Part shown: piece by piece, positions 32,945 through 46,500 of the stretch | How positions within the stretch are numbered: position 1 is the stretch's first letter | Layout: each line of letters begins with the position of its first letter | Assembly (NCBI GenBank): GCA_037953625.1 | Contig: CM075652.1 | Location: forward strand, 72,259,501 to 72,323,500 | Direction: 5' to 3' | Source of the DNA: Crotalaria pallida | Taxonomy: Eukaryota; Streptophyta; Magnoliopsida; Fabales; Fabaceae | Length of the DNA stretch: 64,000 nucleotides | The notes under the pieces: generated by a model | What the model saw: only the letters and a program-made list of their open reading frames with translations | The model's database searches: none | Told to the model about the DNA's origin: nothing | Position numbers and translations under genes: made by a program

Positions 32945-34712
32945 GATATATTAATTTGGAATTCCTCAAAATTTCAATATAAAGTAATAAAAATTAGTAC
33001 ACAATTAAACAAAATAATACCTTTCTCTATCAAGAAATATCCTTCTTATTTATGTCTTCTTTTGAAATTGGAGATCAGAAATTATAAAAAAAAATGTTCA
33101 TCTAAAAAAATCACAAAATAATGAAATATATATATATATATTTAGGCTTAAATATTCTTTTGGTCCTTATTTATCTTATTTTTAGGTTTCAATTTGGTCC
33201 TTTATTTTTAAAAAGAGCCAATTTAGTCCTTTATGTTTCTAACGTTTGTCAATTTCGTCATTCAGTCATAATATGTTAAATTTTCACCAGAATATACTCA
33301 TTTTGCCTGAGATTCCTTTTTTAATCACCAGAATATGCATTTGATTGTTATAATTTGCAATTTTAAAAGAAAAATTCAAAAATGTAAGTGAAATTTCACT
33401 CGAAAAAAGGGGAACCACACTGGAATTTTTTCAATCAGAGTGTTGAGGTAGTTTATTTTGTTCTTGAAGTTTAATGAAAAAGGTATCAATTATCAAAAGT
33501 TAACATGTTGCATTTTTCTCTTTAATATCACAAAAATCAATATAAAAATCAGAATAGCAAAATTTTTAGATTAATGAAAACATCCAAATTCTAAGGGAAA
33601 AAAATTAAAATCTCAAATTAATTCTAATAATAACGAAAAATAGTGAAGAATGAGAGAAAGAACATTGTTAATTATAATTATAATCAAAATCTGCATTGAT
33701 CATCTGTATTTAATTAATTATTAATTATAATTTAATAATTAACTATATAATTAATAAATAAAGAAAAAAAATGAATTTAATTAATTATAATTTAATAATT
33801 TTTATATTTTAATTACTTAATTAACTATTTATTTAATAAATAAAGAAAAAAAATGATAAATATAAATAATAAAATATAAATAATATATTGTTGTATGTCT
33901 TATTCCGTCATTTAATAACTAGAAAAGTTAGTTTTACCGAACAACATTATTGCAAACACTAAACTAAATAGCTACAAGCTCATAGCTCTCAGTTAGTTTC
34001 ATAGTTATAAGTTACAAGTTCATAACTACAAATTACAAGCTTACAACTATAAATTAGTTTCGCCAAACAGACTCTTAATATTTTTTTTATTTGTATACAC
34101 ATATAAAAAAATATATTTGACTAAAAAATACATGAAAGAAAATATTTGCCGAGATGCTTAGTTTTTTATTTGTATATGCATATAAAAAGAAATATATTTC
34201 ACTAAAAAAATACATGAAAGAAAATATTGTTAATCTTTTCATTTATAGAAAATTCAATACGTCCAACAAAAAAATCCAATACACAACCACTCAATTACTC
34301 ATATTCTATTCAATCCTTTTTTGTGTCCGCTTATTCTATTTAATTTACACCAACTAAGCGCGAGCTATTCACGTGGTAAAGTTTTATATGTACTTCGAGC
34401 GGACAAAAAATAATTTTAAAATATAAAAGCAGGACCTCTATTCCTCTGTCTAATCTAACGAGTCAATACTAGTATTTATACAAGAAAGACGAGCTCATTT
34501 GATAATGTTTCTCCTGCCTCCGTGATATACAGTATGTAGTATTTGTTTCCATGTTTCATGTGTGTTAGTTTTTTTTTTTTTTTTTTTTTTTAAGAAACTA
34601 TTTTTCTCAAAACATTCATATTTATCATATTTTCTTTTTAATTTCAAATATCTTTCTCTCTCTCTTTAATAATAATAATTATACTTATATAAGAACATTA
34701 TAATCAAAATAG
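32945..34712. other. AT-rich spacer with a Mutator-like end
   Basis: At 33144-33310 the text GGCTTAAATATTCTTTTGGTCC-like resembles one end of legume Mutator-type non-autonomous elements; the other end was not found. An (AT)n tract lies at 33127-33142 and a T-run at 34569-34591. No gene was recognised. Confidence 0.4.
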
Positions 34713-34722
34713 CCAAAATTCT

Positions 34723-34896
34723 ACCAACGAGCTGTTGGTGCAGTGGTGCCAGGGGCTGCACTTGGTAGAGCGAACCACGGTTCGATCCCCCGCAACAACG
34801 TTGGGAGAGGAATAAAACCTTAACCCCGGGACCCCTCTCGAGCTGGATTAGTCGGTCCAGTGGGCCGGATACCAGGGTGCAAACCAAAAAAAATAC
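34723..34896 (+). mobile_element. tRNA-derived SINE, family S1 copy 1
   Basis: Starts ACCAACGAGCTGTTGGTGCA. TTGGTGCAGTGGTGCC serves as an A-box-like element and GGTTCGATCCCCC as a good B box. It ends GGTGCAAACCAAAAAAAA. It is flanked by CCAAAATTCT at 34713-34722 and 34897-34906. An inverted copy lies at 41447-41621. It sits about 630 bp upstream of the threonine deaminase start. Confidence 0.88.
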
Positions 34897-35428
34897 CCAA
34901 AATTCTTACATCATTTAATCATTTATCAAAATTTGTGTATAATTTTAAAATACACTACTTATGAAAACGGAATAAGTTATAAATCGAAGAAAGTGCTCTC
35001 TCTGTTATTTAATATAAGAAAATTCACACATACTTTTCTTGGTCTTTAATAAAAGAAAAAGTTAATTAACTTTTTATTCCCAATACAATTATTCCTAAAA
35101 TGTTTCTAGAAAAAAGTAATCTCATTTAATTTTTGTTTCATTCTCAATGCAACTTTCCCTAAGTAGTAATATTTTTTTTTATGATTTCAAAAAAATGAAA
35201 TATATTCAACAAACTTTTTTTAATAGGTGTGATTTCGGTTATTTTTTCTTGTAAAAGAGATTGGAGGGATTAGTTAATAACATTAAACATTAATAAACTT
35301 TCCCAAAGAATCTTACTGTACACCCAAAAGAGTAATTACGCTAATTGTTAAATTATTATTGATTTTTGCCAATTAAGATATGGTGACAGATTTAACCTCA
35401 CCTTACCCTCCTCTGTTTCTATGCGCCA

Positions 35429-35435
35429 TATAAAA
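35429..35435 (+). promoter_or_regulatory. TATA box of the threonine deaminase gene
   Basis: TATAAAA is followed by a CT-rich stretch (CCCTCTCTCGTTCTCTCATT) at about 35451-35475, a usual plant initiation context, and the ATG lies at 35522. This would give a short leader of about 60 nt. Confidence 0.65.
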
Positions 35436-35521
35436 AGAGTAACCCATATACCCTCTCTCGTTCTCTCATTCTCTCATTTCCATACTCCAATCAGTGTCAC
35501 CGTTCACCAACCCTTGCAATA

Positions 35522-38500
35522 ATGGAGGCACTTCGATTCTCTCATACCAACCCCCTGCTCCTCCAACGACACCGTTTTAACAAAATTACACCCAATCCCT
35601 CTCTAAAGCCCTTCATTGCCTCCACCATTTCAAAGCCCCCAACAGCGGCGGAGATAGCCCCCGCCACTTCTTCCGCTGCGGTTACCACCCGGGAAGATCC
35701 ATTCACGGTGGCGTCTCCTCTGCCAACAACCCCTCGTCCCATTGTTAAGCCCCGATCGCTGCAATACCCTCCTGGTTACGTCGGAGCCGTTCCCAGGAAC
35801 CATTCTGATGAGAATATTGACGTAATCAATGCCATGAGTTATTTGACGAACATATTGTCTTCCAAGGTTTATGATGTGGCTATTGAGTCTCCGCTTCAAT
35901 TGGCGCCAAAATTATCTGAAAGATTGGGGAATAAAGTTTGGCTCAAGAGGGAAGAGTTGCAGCCTGTAAGTTTTTTTTTTTTTTAAAAAAAAATTTATTT
36001 ATTATTTTTTTATGAATTTTTTAAGAAATTTTTTAACCTCAGCTTTACAAGAGACTTAACAAAAAACGCATGTATATTGAAAAACTAAAAATTTAATACT
36101 TTAGTGATAATGGCTTAATTTTTCAATGCATTATTATCCATTTTGGCTTCTTATTCTATGTGGCTGAGGTTAAGCAATCCCATTTTTTTAATAGGACTAA
36201 TTAATAATTTTTTTTCACAAATATTTCTAATCTGCCCAACATTTTTTAGAATTAAAAGATAAATTTAAAAAATTATATAAAATATTATTGATTATACTAT
36301 TATTTCATCCGTTTCTATTTATCTATTTTATTTAAAACGAAATACACCATTTAATAAAAATAATAATAAATCTAATCATTATTTAGATTTCTAATACATT
36401 AATTATGTTTTTTTATCATACCCCTTTCTTTTTCTATAATCATTCATTTTTCTTCATTACTTGCATAAATAAATACATATTAAATAGAGGCAAACATATG
36501 AAATGATATTTATTGCACTCTTGAAATCATCAAGAGATAGATAAGAAATAAAAAATCTTTTCAAGAAAGGACAGATAATAAGAAGTTGAGGGAATATTGA
36601 TATAATCTAATTTATATATAGAATATTATCAATCATAATATTACTTCATCTTTTTCTATTTATTTGTCCTATTTTAAACAAAACACATCATTTAAGAAAT
36701 CTAATAATTTCTTAGATTTCCAATACATTAATTTTATTTTTTTTCCATCATACCTTTTCTTTTTCTATAATCATTAGTTTTTCTCCACTACTTACATAAA
36801 CCAAGATATATTAAATAGGGACAAATCAACTTACATCATTAAAATAGTGATATGTATAACTTGTTTATTATTAATTGGTTAAACATATGACACTTTTTTT
36901 ATAGTATAAATTAATTTATAAGTTAATTTTATAGATTGATATATCATTACTCTGTAACATAAACCGACTATTTGTGATCCCGACCTTTATCTAAAGGCTT
37001 TTGTGAGATTATTATTATTATTTTTTGGGTCTTTTTATCCTATGCATCCAGTGCATAGGTTAATCTAACCTTAAAAAAATAGTGTTAATTGGAAATTGTG
37101 AAACTTAATAGATTAAAAATTAATTATTTAGCCTTTTAATACAATTTTACCATTTAAATTCTCTTATCTCATATATGAGGTGCATAAGATAGGAAAACCG
37201 TTATTTTTTAAATCGCTATTTGTTGAATTGGTTCACCACAATTTTCTATCTCCCGTGATTCAGACGGAAGGAACTTAGTTTGTCTTGATATTTTTTTTTA
37301 GCATCAGTCTTTGTTTCAAGTTTTTTTTTTTTGGTACATGATAATTCGGCTAAGCAAAATTTGTAAATTATTTTTTTAATTTTTATTATAAGTCATTTTT
37401 AACCGAATCATGCATATAAATAAAAGTAATTAACTAAGATTAGTTAACTTCAATGGTTTTTTGAACTAATGTTATAACATTGCAATTGTACACTAGTATA
37501 TATAGGTTAGCGGTACCGTTGATAATTGGAATTGTTGCTACTAAAATAAGAAAGTGGTGCAGGGTTCGATCCCTAATTCTTACAAATGTAAGAGGCCCAT
37601 TCCGAAATCCCAATCGGTACCCAAAAGACGAGTAGGTGAATACCTTGAAAAACTAAAAATAACATTACAATTATACCTAATTTAATGTTGAACTATTCCA
37701 TTAATTGATAGTTATGAAACCTACAATCTTTTGATTTAATCCCTCTATTGATTTAATCAAAGATTAAAAAAAAAATTAAAGATAGTCAAAATATTCAATA
37801 AAAATAAATATGGAACAAAATAGTTATTATTTCAGGAAAAATAAAAAATGTTGAATAAAAAAATTATGAAAAATTCTAAAATAAAACTTACTCCTATAAT
37901 AAGAACCCAAAAAGCAATAACTACAAGGTTGACCATTTGCATCAGGAATATCTGAAACCATGTTAATCCAAATACTTCCTGCGTTCTTTTTTACTCACTC
38001 CGATCATATAAGTGCATTTTGATTTTTTTTTCATAATATAAGTCTTATTTCCAATTTTTGATAGCATTAGTTACTTCTTTTTTACAAATATCTTTTTTTA
38101 TTCAACATTTTCTAGAGTGTTTCAATAATAATTTATAAGAATAGTTTTAAAAAAACATACCAAATATCTACATTTCTAATATCACTAACAATAATAACCA
38201 ACCTTTTGAAAAGATGTGTTTTTAGTAAAAAAAGCTTATATATAATATAAGACGGAGTAAAATATCACGTTGTTTAATAAATATAATACATCCTTTTATA
38301 TTAAATTAATTTGTTATTTACCTAATTTACTTTTTATTTGTCAATTCCCTATAATAACTCCAGTTATTATCTTTCTTAATTAAAGTTAAAGGATAAAGTA
38401 GTAACAATAATCATAAATGTTGTTTTGGTTTTTAAAAAAATGCTTAAATATAAAAAAAATTTGTTTGTTAAAAAAAATACTTAAAAAGAATTGAGTGAGT

Positions 38501-41500
38501 AATAATATTGTTATAAAAAATCAAAATACTAATATTATATTATTTTATCTTAAACCTTCAGAACTTTAATTTAATGCATTCTAAGTTTAAAATAATATAA
38601 TTTATTTATTTTTCCAAAACAAAACAAAATAACTTTTTACGCTATCCTTATATACGAGACTTTCAAAATAATTAAAGAGAATTTTGCTATAAGACAAAGT
38701 AGTCAACAAAAAAGAAGAGAATATCTTTTTGATATAATGTTTGATTCTGTTTTCAAATAAAATATAATGTTTGATTCATTCATTAACTGCAAATTTCTAT
38801 CACACAAATTTTCATATTATTTTTAAGATTTTCATTAATTGTTTTAAAGAATTTTAATGTAATATACAATTTTTAAAATAATATACAATCTTTAAGATTT
38901 TTTATTAATTATTTTTACTTTGGATTAAGACAAAAAAAACTTCATTTTTTATACCAAGATAATAGGACGGAAGTAGTATATGAGAGACAATTAAATGAGA
39001 TGATATGAGCACAAAATAAGATAAATTTCACTCCTCTAATATAGAGTAGGAGATAAGATAAGAAAAAATTGAGAATTAAATGAGATGATATGAACATAAA
39101 ACAAGATAAGAGAAATTTCGCTCCTCTAATGAAGCAAGAGATAAGAAAAGAAAATTTGAGATACTCCTTCGATCCCGTTATCTTGATAAAAGTCAAAGTA
39201 GTAAATGATAATAAGAGAATATCTTTTTGATAGAATGCATGATTCTATTTTCAAAATAAAATATAATGTATGATTCATTCATTAATTACAAATTTCTATC
39301 ACACAAATTTTCATATTATTTTTATAATCTTTAAGATTTTTCATTAATTATTTAAATTTTTTTTAATGTAATATACAATTTTTAAGATAATATACGATCT
39401 TTAAGATTTTTCATTAATTATTTTTAATTTGATTTGGGACAAAAAAAACTTCATTTTTTTACCAAGATAATAGGACCCAGGGAGTATATGAGAGACAATT
39501 AAATGAGATGATATGAGCACAAAATATGATAAAATTGAGAATTAAATGAGATGATATGAACATAAAAGAAGATAAGAGAAACTTCGCTCCTCTAATGGAG
39601 TAGGAGACAAGGAAAAAAAAATTGATACACTTCCTCTATCCAATTATCTTGGTAAAATTCAAAATAATAAATAAAAATGAGAGAATATCTTTTTGATGTG
39701 ATGCATGATTCTATTTTCAAAATAAAATATAATGTATGATTCATTCATTAATTACAAATTTCTATCACACAAATTTTCATATTATTTTTACAATCTTTAA
39801 GATTTTTCATTAATTATTTTTAAGATTTTTAATATAATATACAATCTTCAAGATTTTTCATTAATTATTTTTATTTTAATTTGGACAAAAAAAAACTACA
39901 TTTTTTTTACCAAGATGATGTTGGTACTTGACAGAATGACAGTGATAGAAGAAGAAGAAGGGTATGATAGATTGATGGAGAAGAATAACATGAGTGGGTA
40001 GTGAAATGAGAAATTATAAATTATTAAGGTTTTTTTTTTTAAGTAAATACAAATAGTATTAAAATGATGGTATTTAGGGTAGATGAATTATAAAATTAAA
40101 ATTTGGGTAGATGAAAAATAATATTAAAATGAGAGTATTTTAGGTAGATCAAAAATAATATTAGAATAATGGTATTTTGGGTAAATTACATTAAGAATAA
40201 AAATATTATTTTTATTAAATATTTTAGGGACCTAATTATAAAATTTATAAATTAAAAATATGCCCCGATTATGTGGCAAAAAAAAAACATGTGGGTAATT
40301 TCTATTGAGTCACGTCAAAAGATACAGAAACCATATATTTTCATAGGGTAACAAAGTAAAGTCATGATATTTAGGCTAACTTTACGTTTTAAGTTTATTA
40401 GCGAATCCCTTATAAAAATCAATTGAATTTATGATATTATATTAGAGATTAACGAGTATGCACTAATGGTATTGATGATGTAAAAAAATTTACACTGATA
40501 TTACATTACCCATTTTCTCATTACATTATTGATCTTTACATCCTCGATGCAGTCTACCTAAATATTTTTGAACCGGGTCAGTAAACTCATGATCATTTTT
40601 ATGCCCAATTTGAATTCAGATATTAAATTAAATCACATATATAGTCTGAATTGATATATAAGTTGAGAATAAGAAATCAAAATTTTTAGACGAATTTTAT
40701 TATTTGATGATATAGTGGCCTTTTCTTTTTAATTAATTGCGTAATGTTATTTTATTATTTGATAATAATAATAATATCAGACAAATTTAAAGGTGACATT
40801 TCGCATTTATTTATTTATTTATATAAAATAAGTCAAGTAAGTTGTTTAGTAGTAATCGGCTAAATGCATAAAGAATTCAATATCCTAAATCATAAGGTCC
40901 ATTCCTGATAATTGAATAATCCCGAAAAGATACTAATCATTTATGACTTATGGTATATTGGTATCTAATGAATTATGGAGGTTGTTAAGGTTGATATGTT
41001 TGGAAAAAAATATCAAAAGTCCACATTTTTTTTTTAAGATAAAAAATCTTATTTTTCAACACTTTCATATTACAATTTTATATATAAGATTTTTTTTTGA
41101 GATTTTTCACTTTTTTCAAGAAAGATAATTAAATTTGTTAGTGATATTAGAAATATGAAAATTTGATACATTTATTCAAAATTTTCTTTCTAATTAATAT
41201 TAAAACTTATAAAAGTGTTCAATAAATAAGGATATTTATAAAAAGAAATAATTAAATATCATGAAAAATTAAAATGCAATCATATCAAAATAAAAAGACC
41301 TTTACTTTTTGAACCCCACTTTGTTCTCGTTGGCCCCCCTTTTTTTTATGGACAAAGTTGCCCTTATTTTACCGACTTAAACTAGGCGAAAGTGACTTCC
41401 CGATTTTAACAAAGCGGAAACAAATAAAAAAATTGTTCCGACTTCCTTTTTTTTTTTTGGTTTGCACCCTGGTATCCGGTCCACTAGGCCGACTAATCCA

Positions 41501-43508
41501 GTTCGAGGGGGGTCCCGGGGTTAAGGTTTTATTCCTCTCCCAACGTTGTTGCGGGGGATCGAACCGTGGTTCGCCCTACCAAGTGCAGCCCCTGGCACCA
41601 CTGCACCAACAGCTCGTTGGTTTGTTCCGACTTCCTAAAAGCGAAATAATTCCGCTTTAATTAAGTCGGAAAAAAAAAATTCATTTCCACCTGTATAGGG
41701 GGGAAGATGTTTAAATACAAATGAACCAGTGGCCAACCCACTTCCAACTATGGTGATAGATCTATGATAAATGCTCCCTTGTGCATACAAATAGGATGCA
41801 AACAAGTGCAAGTGATTAATTTTTTAAAAAGATAAAAATACTCCCTCCGGTATGTGTGATAGATCTATTTGTATTTTAAGAAAACTAATTAAATTAAAAT
41901 TTTCATTTCTGAGTTTCAGTCTGTGTATGTGTGTGCGCGCACAGGAAATGCACAGAAGGCATCTTCCGCCCCTATATAGGCGGAAATGAAATTTTTTTTT
42001 TCCAACCCAATGAAAGTGGAATTTCGCTTTTAGGAAGTCGGAACAATTTTTTTATTTGTTTCTGTTTTGTTAAAATTGGGAAGTCACTTTCGTTTAGTTT
42101 AAGTCGATAAAATAAGAGCAATTTTGTCCATAAAAAAAATGAAGCCAACAAGAACAAAGTGGGGTTCAAAAAGTAAAAGTCAAATAAAAATATTAGAAGG
42201 ATCATATAGGCCCCAACTGGCAGAAAACTCCAAAGACACTCAGCAAACCATCAACACAATCCCTTTCATGGAGCCCAATCATTCACGAGCCTATTTTGCG
42301 TTTTTTTAATAATAAATTGAGAAAATGAAGAATGCACTGTAATGTAAATATTTTTTACATCATTAGTACAACATTTAATATTCATCTGTTTATGATCTTT
42401 TATTTTTAAATTAAAATAATACAAATAAATGGTAGATGATGAATTGATGATGTAAAAAACTTTACACCGTCAATGTATAACCATTAATCTTTAATAAATA
42501 TACATATTTTTATGAAAGAAATCAAAGCACACAGCATGACTTAGACAGCGAGTGATTTTTAAATTTTAACCAACTGTTTAACTTTCGTTGACTTAGAAAA
42601 TTACAGATAGTTACATCTCAGAGCTTTTTCTTTAAAAATATTTTATAGGCTTAATTATGTTACAAATCTTTGTAGTTTAGGTATTTTTGTCACATACTTT
42701 TATTATTTTTCTTTTTCTTCTTATGTTTGACTCCCTGAAATTATTTCTGGCTTTGTCAAATAGGCCTACTACTAATTCTGACCAATTTTGCTGACATGTA
42801 ATATCGGAATCCTAGTTAAAAAAAAATTGAAGAGAGAGGTTGTCGTCGCCCATGTGACATCATGCGGCACCACATGACGAACCTCCTGCGTCTGATTATG
42901 ATTCTGATGTTACATGTTAGCAAAATTGGACACAATTAGTAGTAGGGATATATGACAAACCCATAAGTAACTTCGGGAGTCAAATATTAAAAAATAAAAT
43001 AAAGGTATCTTACAAAAGTACCCAAACTTCAAAGACTTATGAAACAATTAAACCTATATTATATTATAAATAAATATAATAATGTATATAATAATTAATT
43101 ATTGAGATTCTTCTGAATAAGGAATCAATGTTAAAAATTTGAAAAATGATTAAGAGACCTACAAGCCTATAAACCTACACGATTATGACACTTGTTATTT
43201 TCAAATTAAAAAAAATTAAATAAAAGAACTTAAATGACAAATGTCAAGATCCTGATGTGTAAGTTTATGAGTAGATTTTTTGATGTAGGTCTCTCAATCA
43301 TTGCTCTAAAAATTTAGGGGATTTAATGATTGTTTTTTGGTCCTTATGTAAATTTTAAGAGATGAATTTGGATATTCTTTCTTCAAAATTTGAAAATCTG
43401 ACTTGTATCCGTAATTTTTCTTTTAAGAGTATCGTATCCCTTGTGATCGACGAGAAACTAATCTTTAGAGATTACTCCATGTATTTTTATCTTAAGACAT
43501 ATGTGTGT

Positions 43509-43565
<57 letters not shown>

Positions 43566-46500
43566 GTGAACTAAAAAAACCGTGGAGGAGAACTTCACAG
43601 TCCCGACACCTGGAGCAACATGGGTGAGGTGTCTCCCCAAGGGATGTTCTTCACAAGGATTCGAGCCTCTGCCCTTATGGTGTTATGGGTTCTCAATATC
43701 CTCATGGTCCTAGCATGCTTCCACTAGGCCAAACCCATTTGTGTGACATATATTTTTATCTACTAGGAGTATTAGCTTAACAAATCATGAAGGTTTTCAC
43801 TATATCCTGCCACCATTCAAGTCAAAATAACTCTATCGGTTCAAATGCAAATCTTATTTGATATAGTTTTTGGTTTTAATATAAGTTTTTTTAGATCTAT
43901 TTTCAATATTACTCCCTCGTATCTTTATTATAGGTCATTTTTTAGAAAATTTTATTGGTCTTAATTATCATTCAACTAACGGTGTCACGTATTCTACAAC
44001 TTTCCATTAGTTGAGTGACACGTATCACTTAATGAAAAAATTAACGAAAATGACTGATTTATTAGACGACCACAACTTCAGAAGTTATTTAAAACGAAAA
44101 AAAAAGTTAAGGAACGGAATTGCAACTAAAAATATCTTACACTATCAATCTAATAGTTTTGCCATTTATATTTGATAAGATAATGTTGCATGTGAATTTT
44201 AGCAGAAGATGTGCATTGTTATTATCGAGTATCTCAACTGTGGCTTGTTTCCAATCTTAGGTTTTCTCATTTAAGCTTCGCGGAGCTTATAATATGATGG
44301 CAAAGCTTCCAAAGGAACAATTGGAGAAAGGGGTTATCTGCTCATCAGCTGGTAATCATGCCCAAGGTGTTGCATTAGCTGCCAAGAGATTGAATTGCAG
44401 TGCTGTGATCGTTATGCCTGTTACCACGCCAGACATCAAGGTACATTTTTTTATTTTTAACTTTTTGCTTGCTGGTTTAATGTTATGTTTCCTAAAGAAA
44501 TTTGGTCAATTGAGTGACATTTTCATTTTTTTTTTTAAATTTATAGTGGAAATCAGTAGAGAGGCTGGGTGCTACAGTTGTACTCATTGGGGATTCATAT
44601 GATGAAGCACAAGCATATGCTAAGAAACGTGCAATAGAGGAGGGTCGTACATTCATACCTCCTTTTGATCATCCCGATGTTATCATGGGTCAAGGAACGG
44701 TAGGGATGGAAATTGTGCGCCAAATGCAGGGTCCTCTGCATGCAATCTTTGTGCCTGTCGGAGGTGGTGGTCTCATTGCTGGTATTGCTGCATATGTGAA
44801 GAGGGTTTCTCCACAGGTTCATATGTTGTTATTATGTGATTTCTTTTCATTGTATGTCTTTGTTCATTAAAAGGAATGATTAATGACATTAATATCTATT
44901 ACACAGGTGAAGATTTTTGGGGTGGAGCCCACCGATGCAAATGCAATGGCATTGTCATTTCATCATGACCAGAGAGTGATTTTGGACCAAGTTGGAGGAT
45001 TTGCAGATGGTGTAGCTGTTAAAGAGGTCGGTGAAGAAACTTTTCGCATATGCAAGGAGTTGGTAGATGGAGTTGTTCTTGTAAGCCGTGATTCCATTTG
45101 TGCATCAATAAAGGTGAGAATGTGAGATCTTTTTGGTTGTGATAGTTGGTGAGTTGTTATTGGTCCATATGTAGTTCTTTTGTTTGTTTCAATGGGACCT
45201 AATTTTCTGCATAAACCTTTGAATATCTTCTAAATTTAATGGAAAACACTGCATATTCTGTTTACTTGAAAGTTGAAACATTTAGGATATGACAATTGTT
45301 AAACTTGTTGCAGGACATGTTTGAGGAGAAAAGGAGCATATTAGAACCAGCAGGCGCACTTGCCCTTGCTGGAGCTGAGGCATACTGCAAGTATTATGGG
45401 CTCAAGGGGGAAAATGTTGTAGCGATAACTAGTGGGGCAAACATGAATTTTGATAAACTTAGGGTGGTAACTGAACTTGCTAATGTTGGTCGTAAACAAG
45501 AGGCTGTTTTAGCTACTCAATTACCAGAAGAGCCTGGCAGTTTCAAACACTTTTGTCAATTGGTATGTTTATACTAGTTTGACTGATAATGTTTTTTATC
45601 AAACAGAATTGTTAACATTTGAATTTTCTTGTTTTGTGGCAGGTGGGGCAGATGAATATCACAGAATTCAAATATCGATATAATTCCAGTGATAAGGCCG
45701 TTGTCCTTTATAGGTTAGATCATATAACTGCATGATGTATCATTTTCCTTACTTTTTTTTACTAACTTTTAAATAACCAATACTTTTCGAGAATATTAGT
45801 CTTTAATGATTCTTATTCTCTGTAGGTAGTAGCAAATATCTATTGACATGTATTTATTAAGGCCCATAATATTATTCTTCCTTTATATTTGTGTGCAGTG
45901 TTGGGGTTCATACAGTTTCTGAACTAAAAGCTATGCAAGAGAGGATGGAATCTTCTCAGCTTAAAACTGAGAATCTCACAGAAAGTGACTTGGTGAAAGA
46001 TCACCTGCGTTACCTGGTATATTGGCCATTTGAATTACCTTCATATTGAATTTTTTTAAATCATTTTTCCTTTTCTCAACACTACCCAATTAACCCACCA
46101 AACATTGTAAATACTAAATGCACTACAAGTTATTCATTTCTATGAAACCTGGGCTTCTTATTTTTATAATAATATATGTTAGGGATATTAGATTTTTTCA
46201 GGTATTCCAGCTCAAAGTAGCTAAGATACCGAAGTTAGGTTACATCAAACGACTGATATTGCATGTTCGGATTTGCATAAATTTTCCTGAAAAATAACTT
46301 GTTTTATATCCAGAAGCTCTGGATATAATTTTAATTTTAAACTAATCCAAACACACAGTAAGAGCTGCTCCCGTTTTTGTTGTCTTGTATTGTTTTGTCT
46401 GTGATAGTCTTGTTCTACTATGTTTACTTTGTTTTGAACATGTTTCAGATGGGGGGCCGATCAAATCTTCAGAATGAGGTTCTTTGTCATTTTATCCTTC

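Noticed and set aside
34723..34896. Intact tRNA gene (strong B box GGTTCGATCC)
   Set aside because: The A and B boxes are spaced for a SINE head, the sequence continues for 170 bp into an A-run, and a target duplication flanks it. No cloverleaf acceptor stem was found.
43565..43755. tRNA gene on the minus strand (TGGCCTAGTGG and GGCTCGAATCC)
   Set aside because: Box spacing is too wide for a tRNA, and a second copy type and AT tail fit a SINE better.
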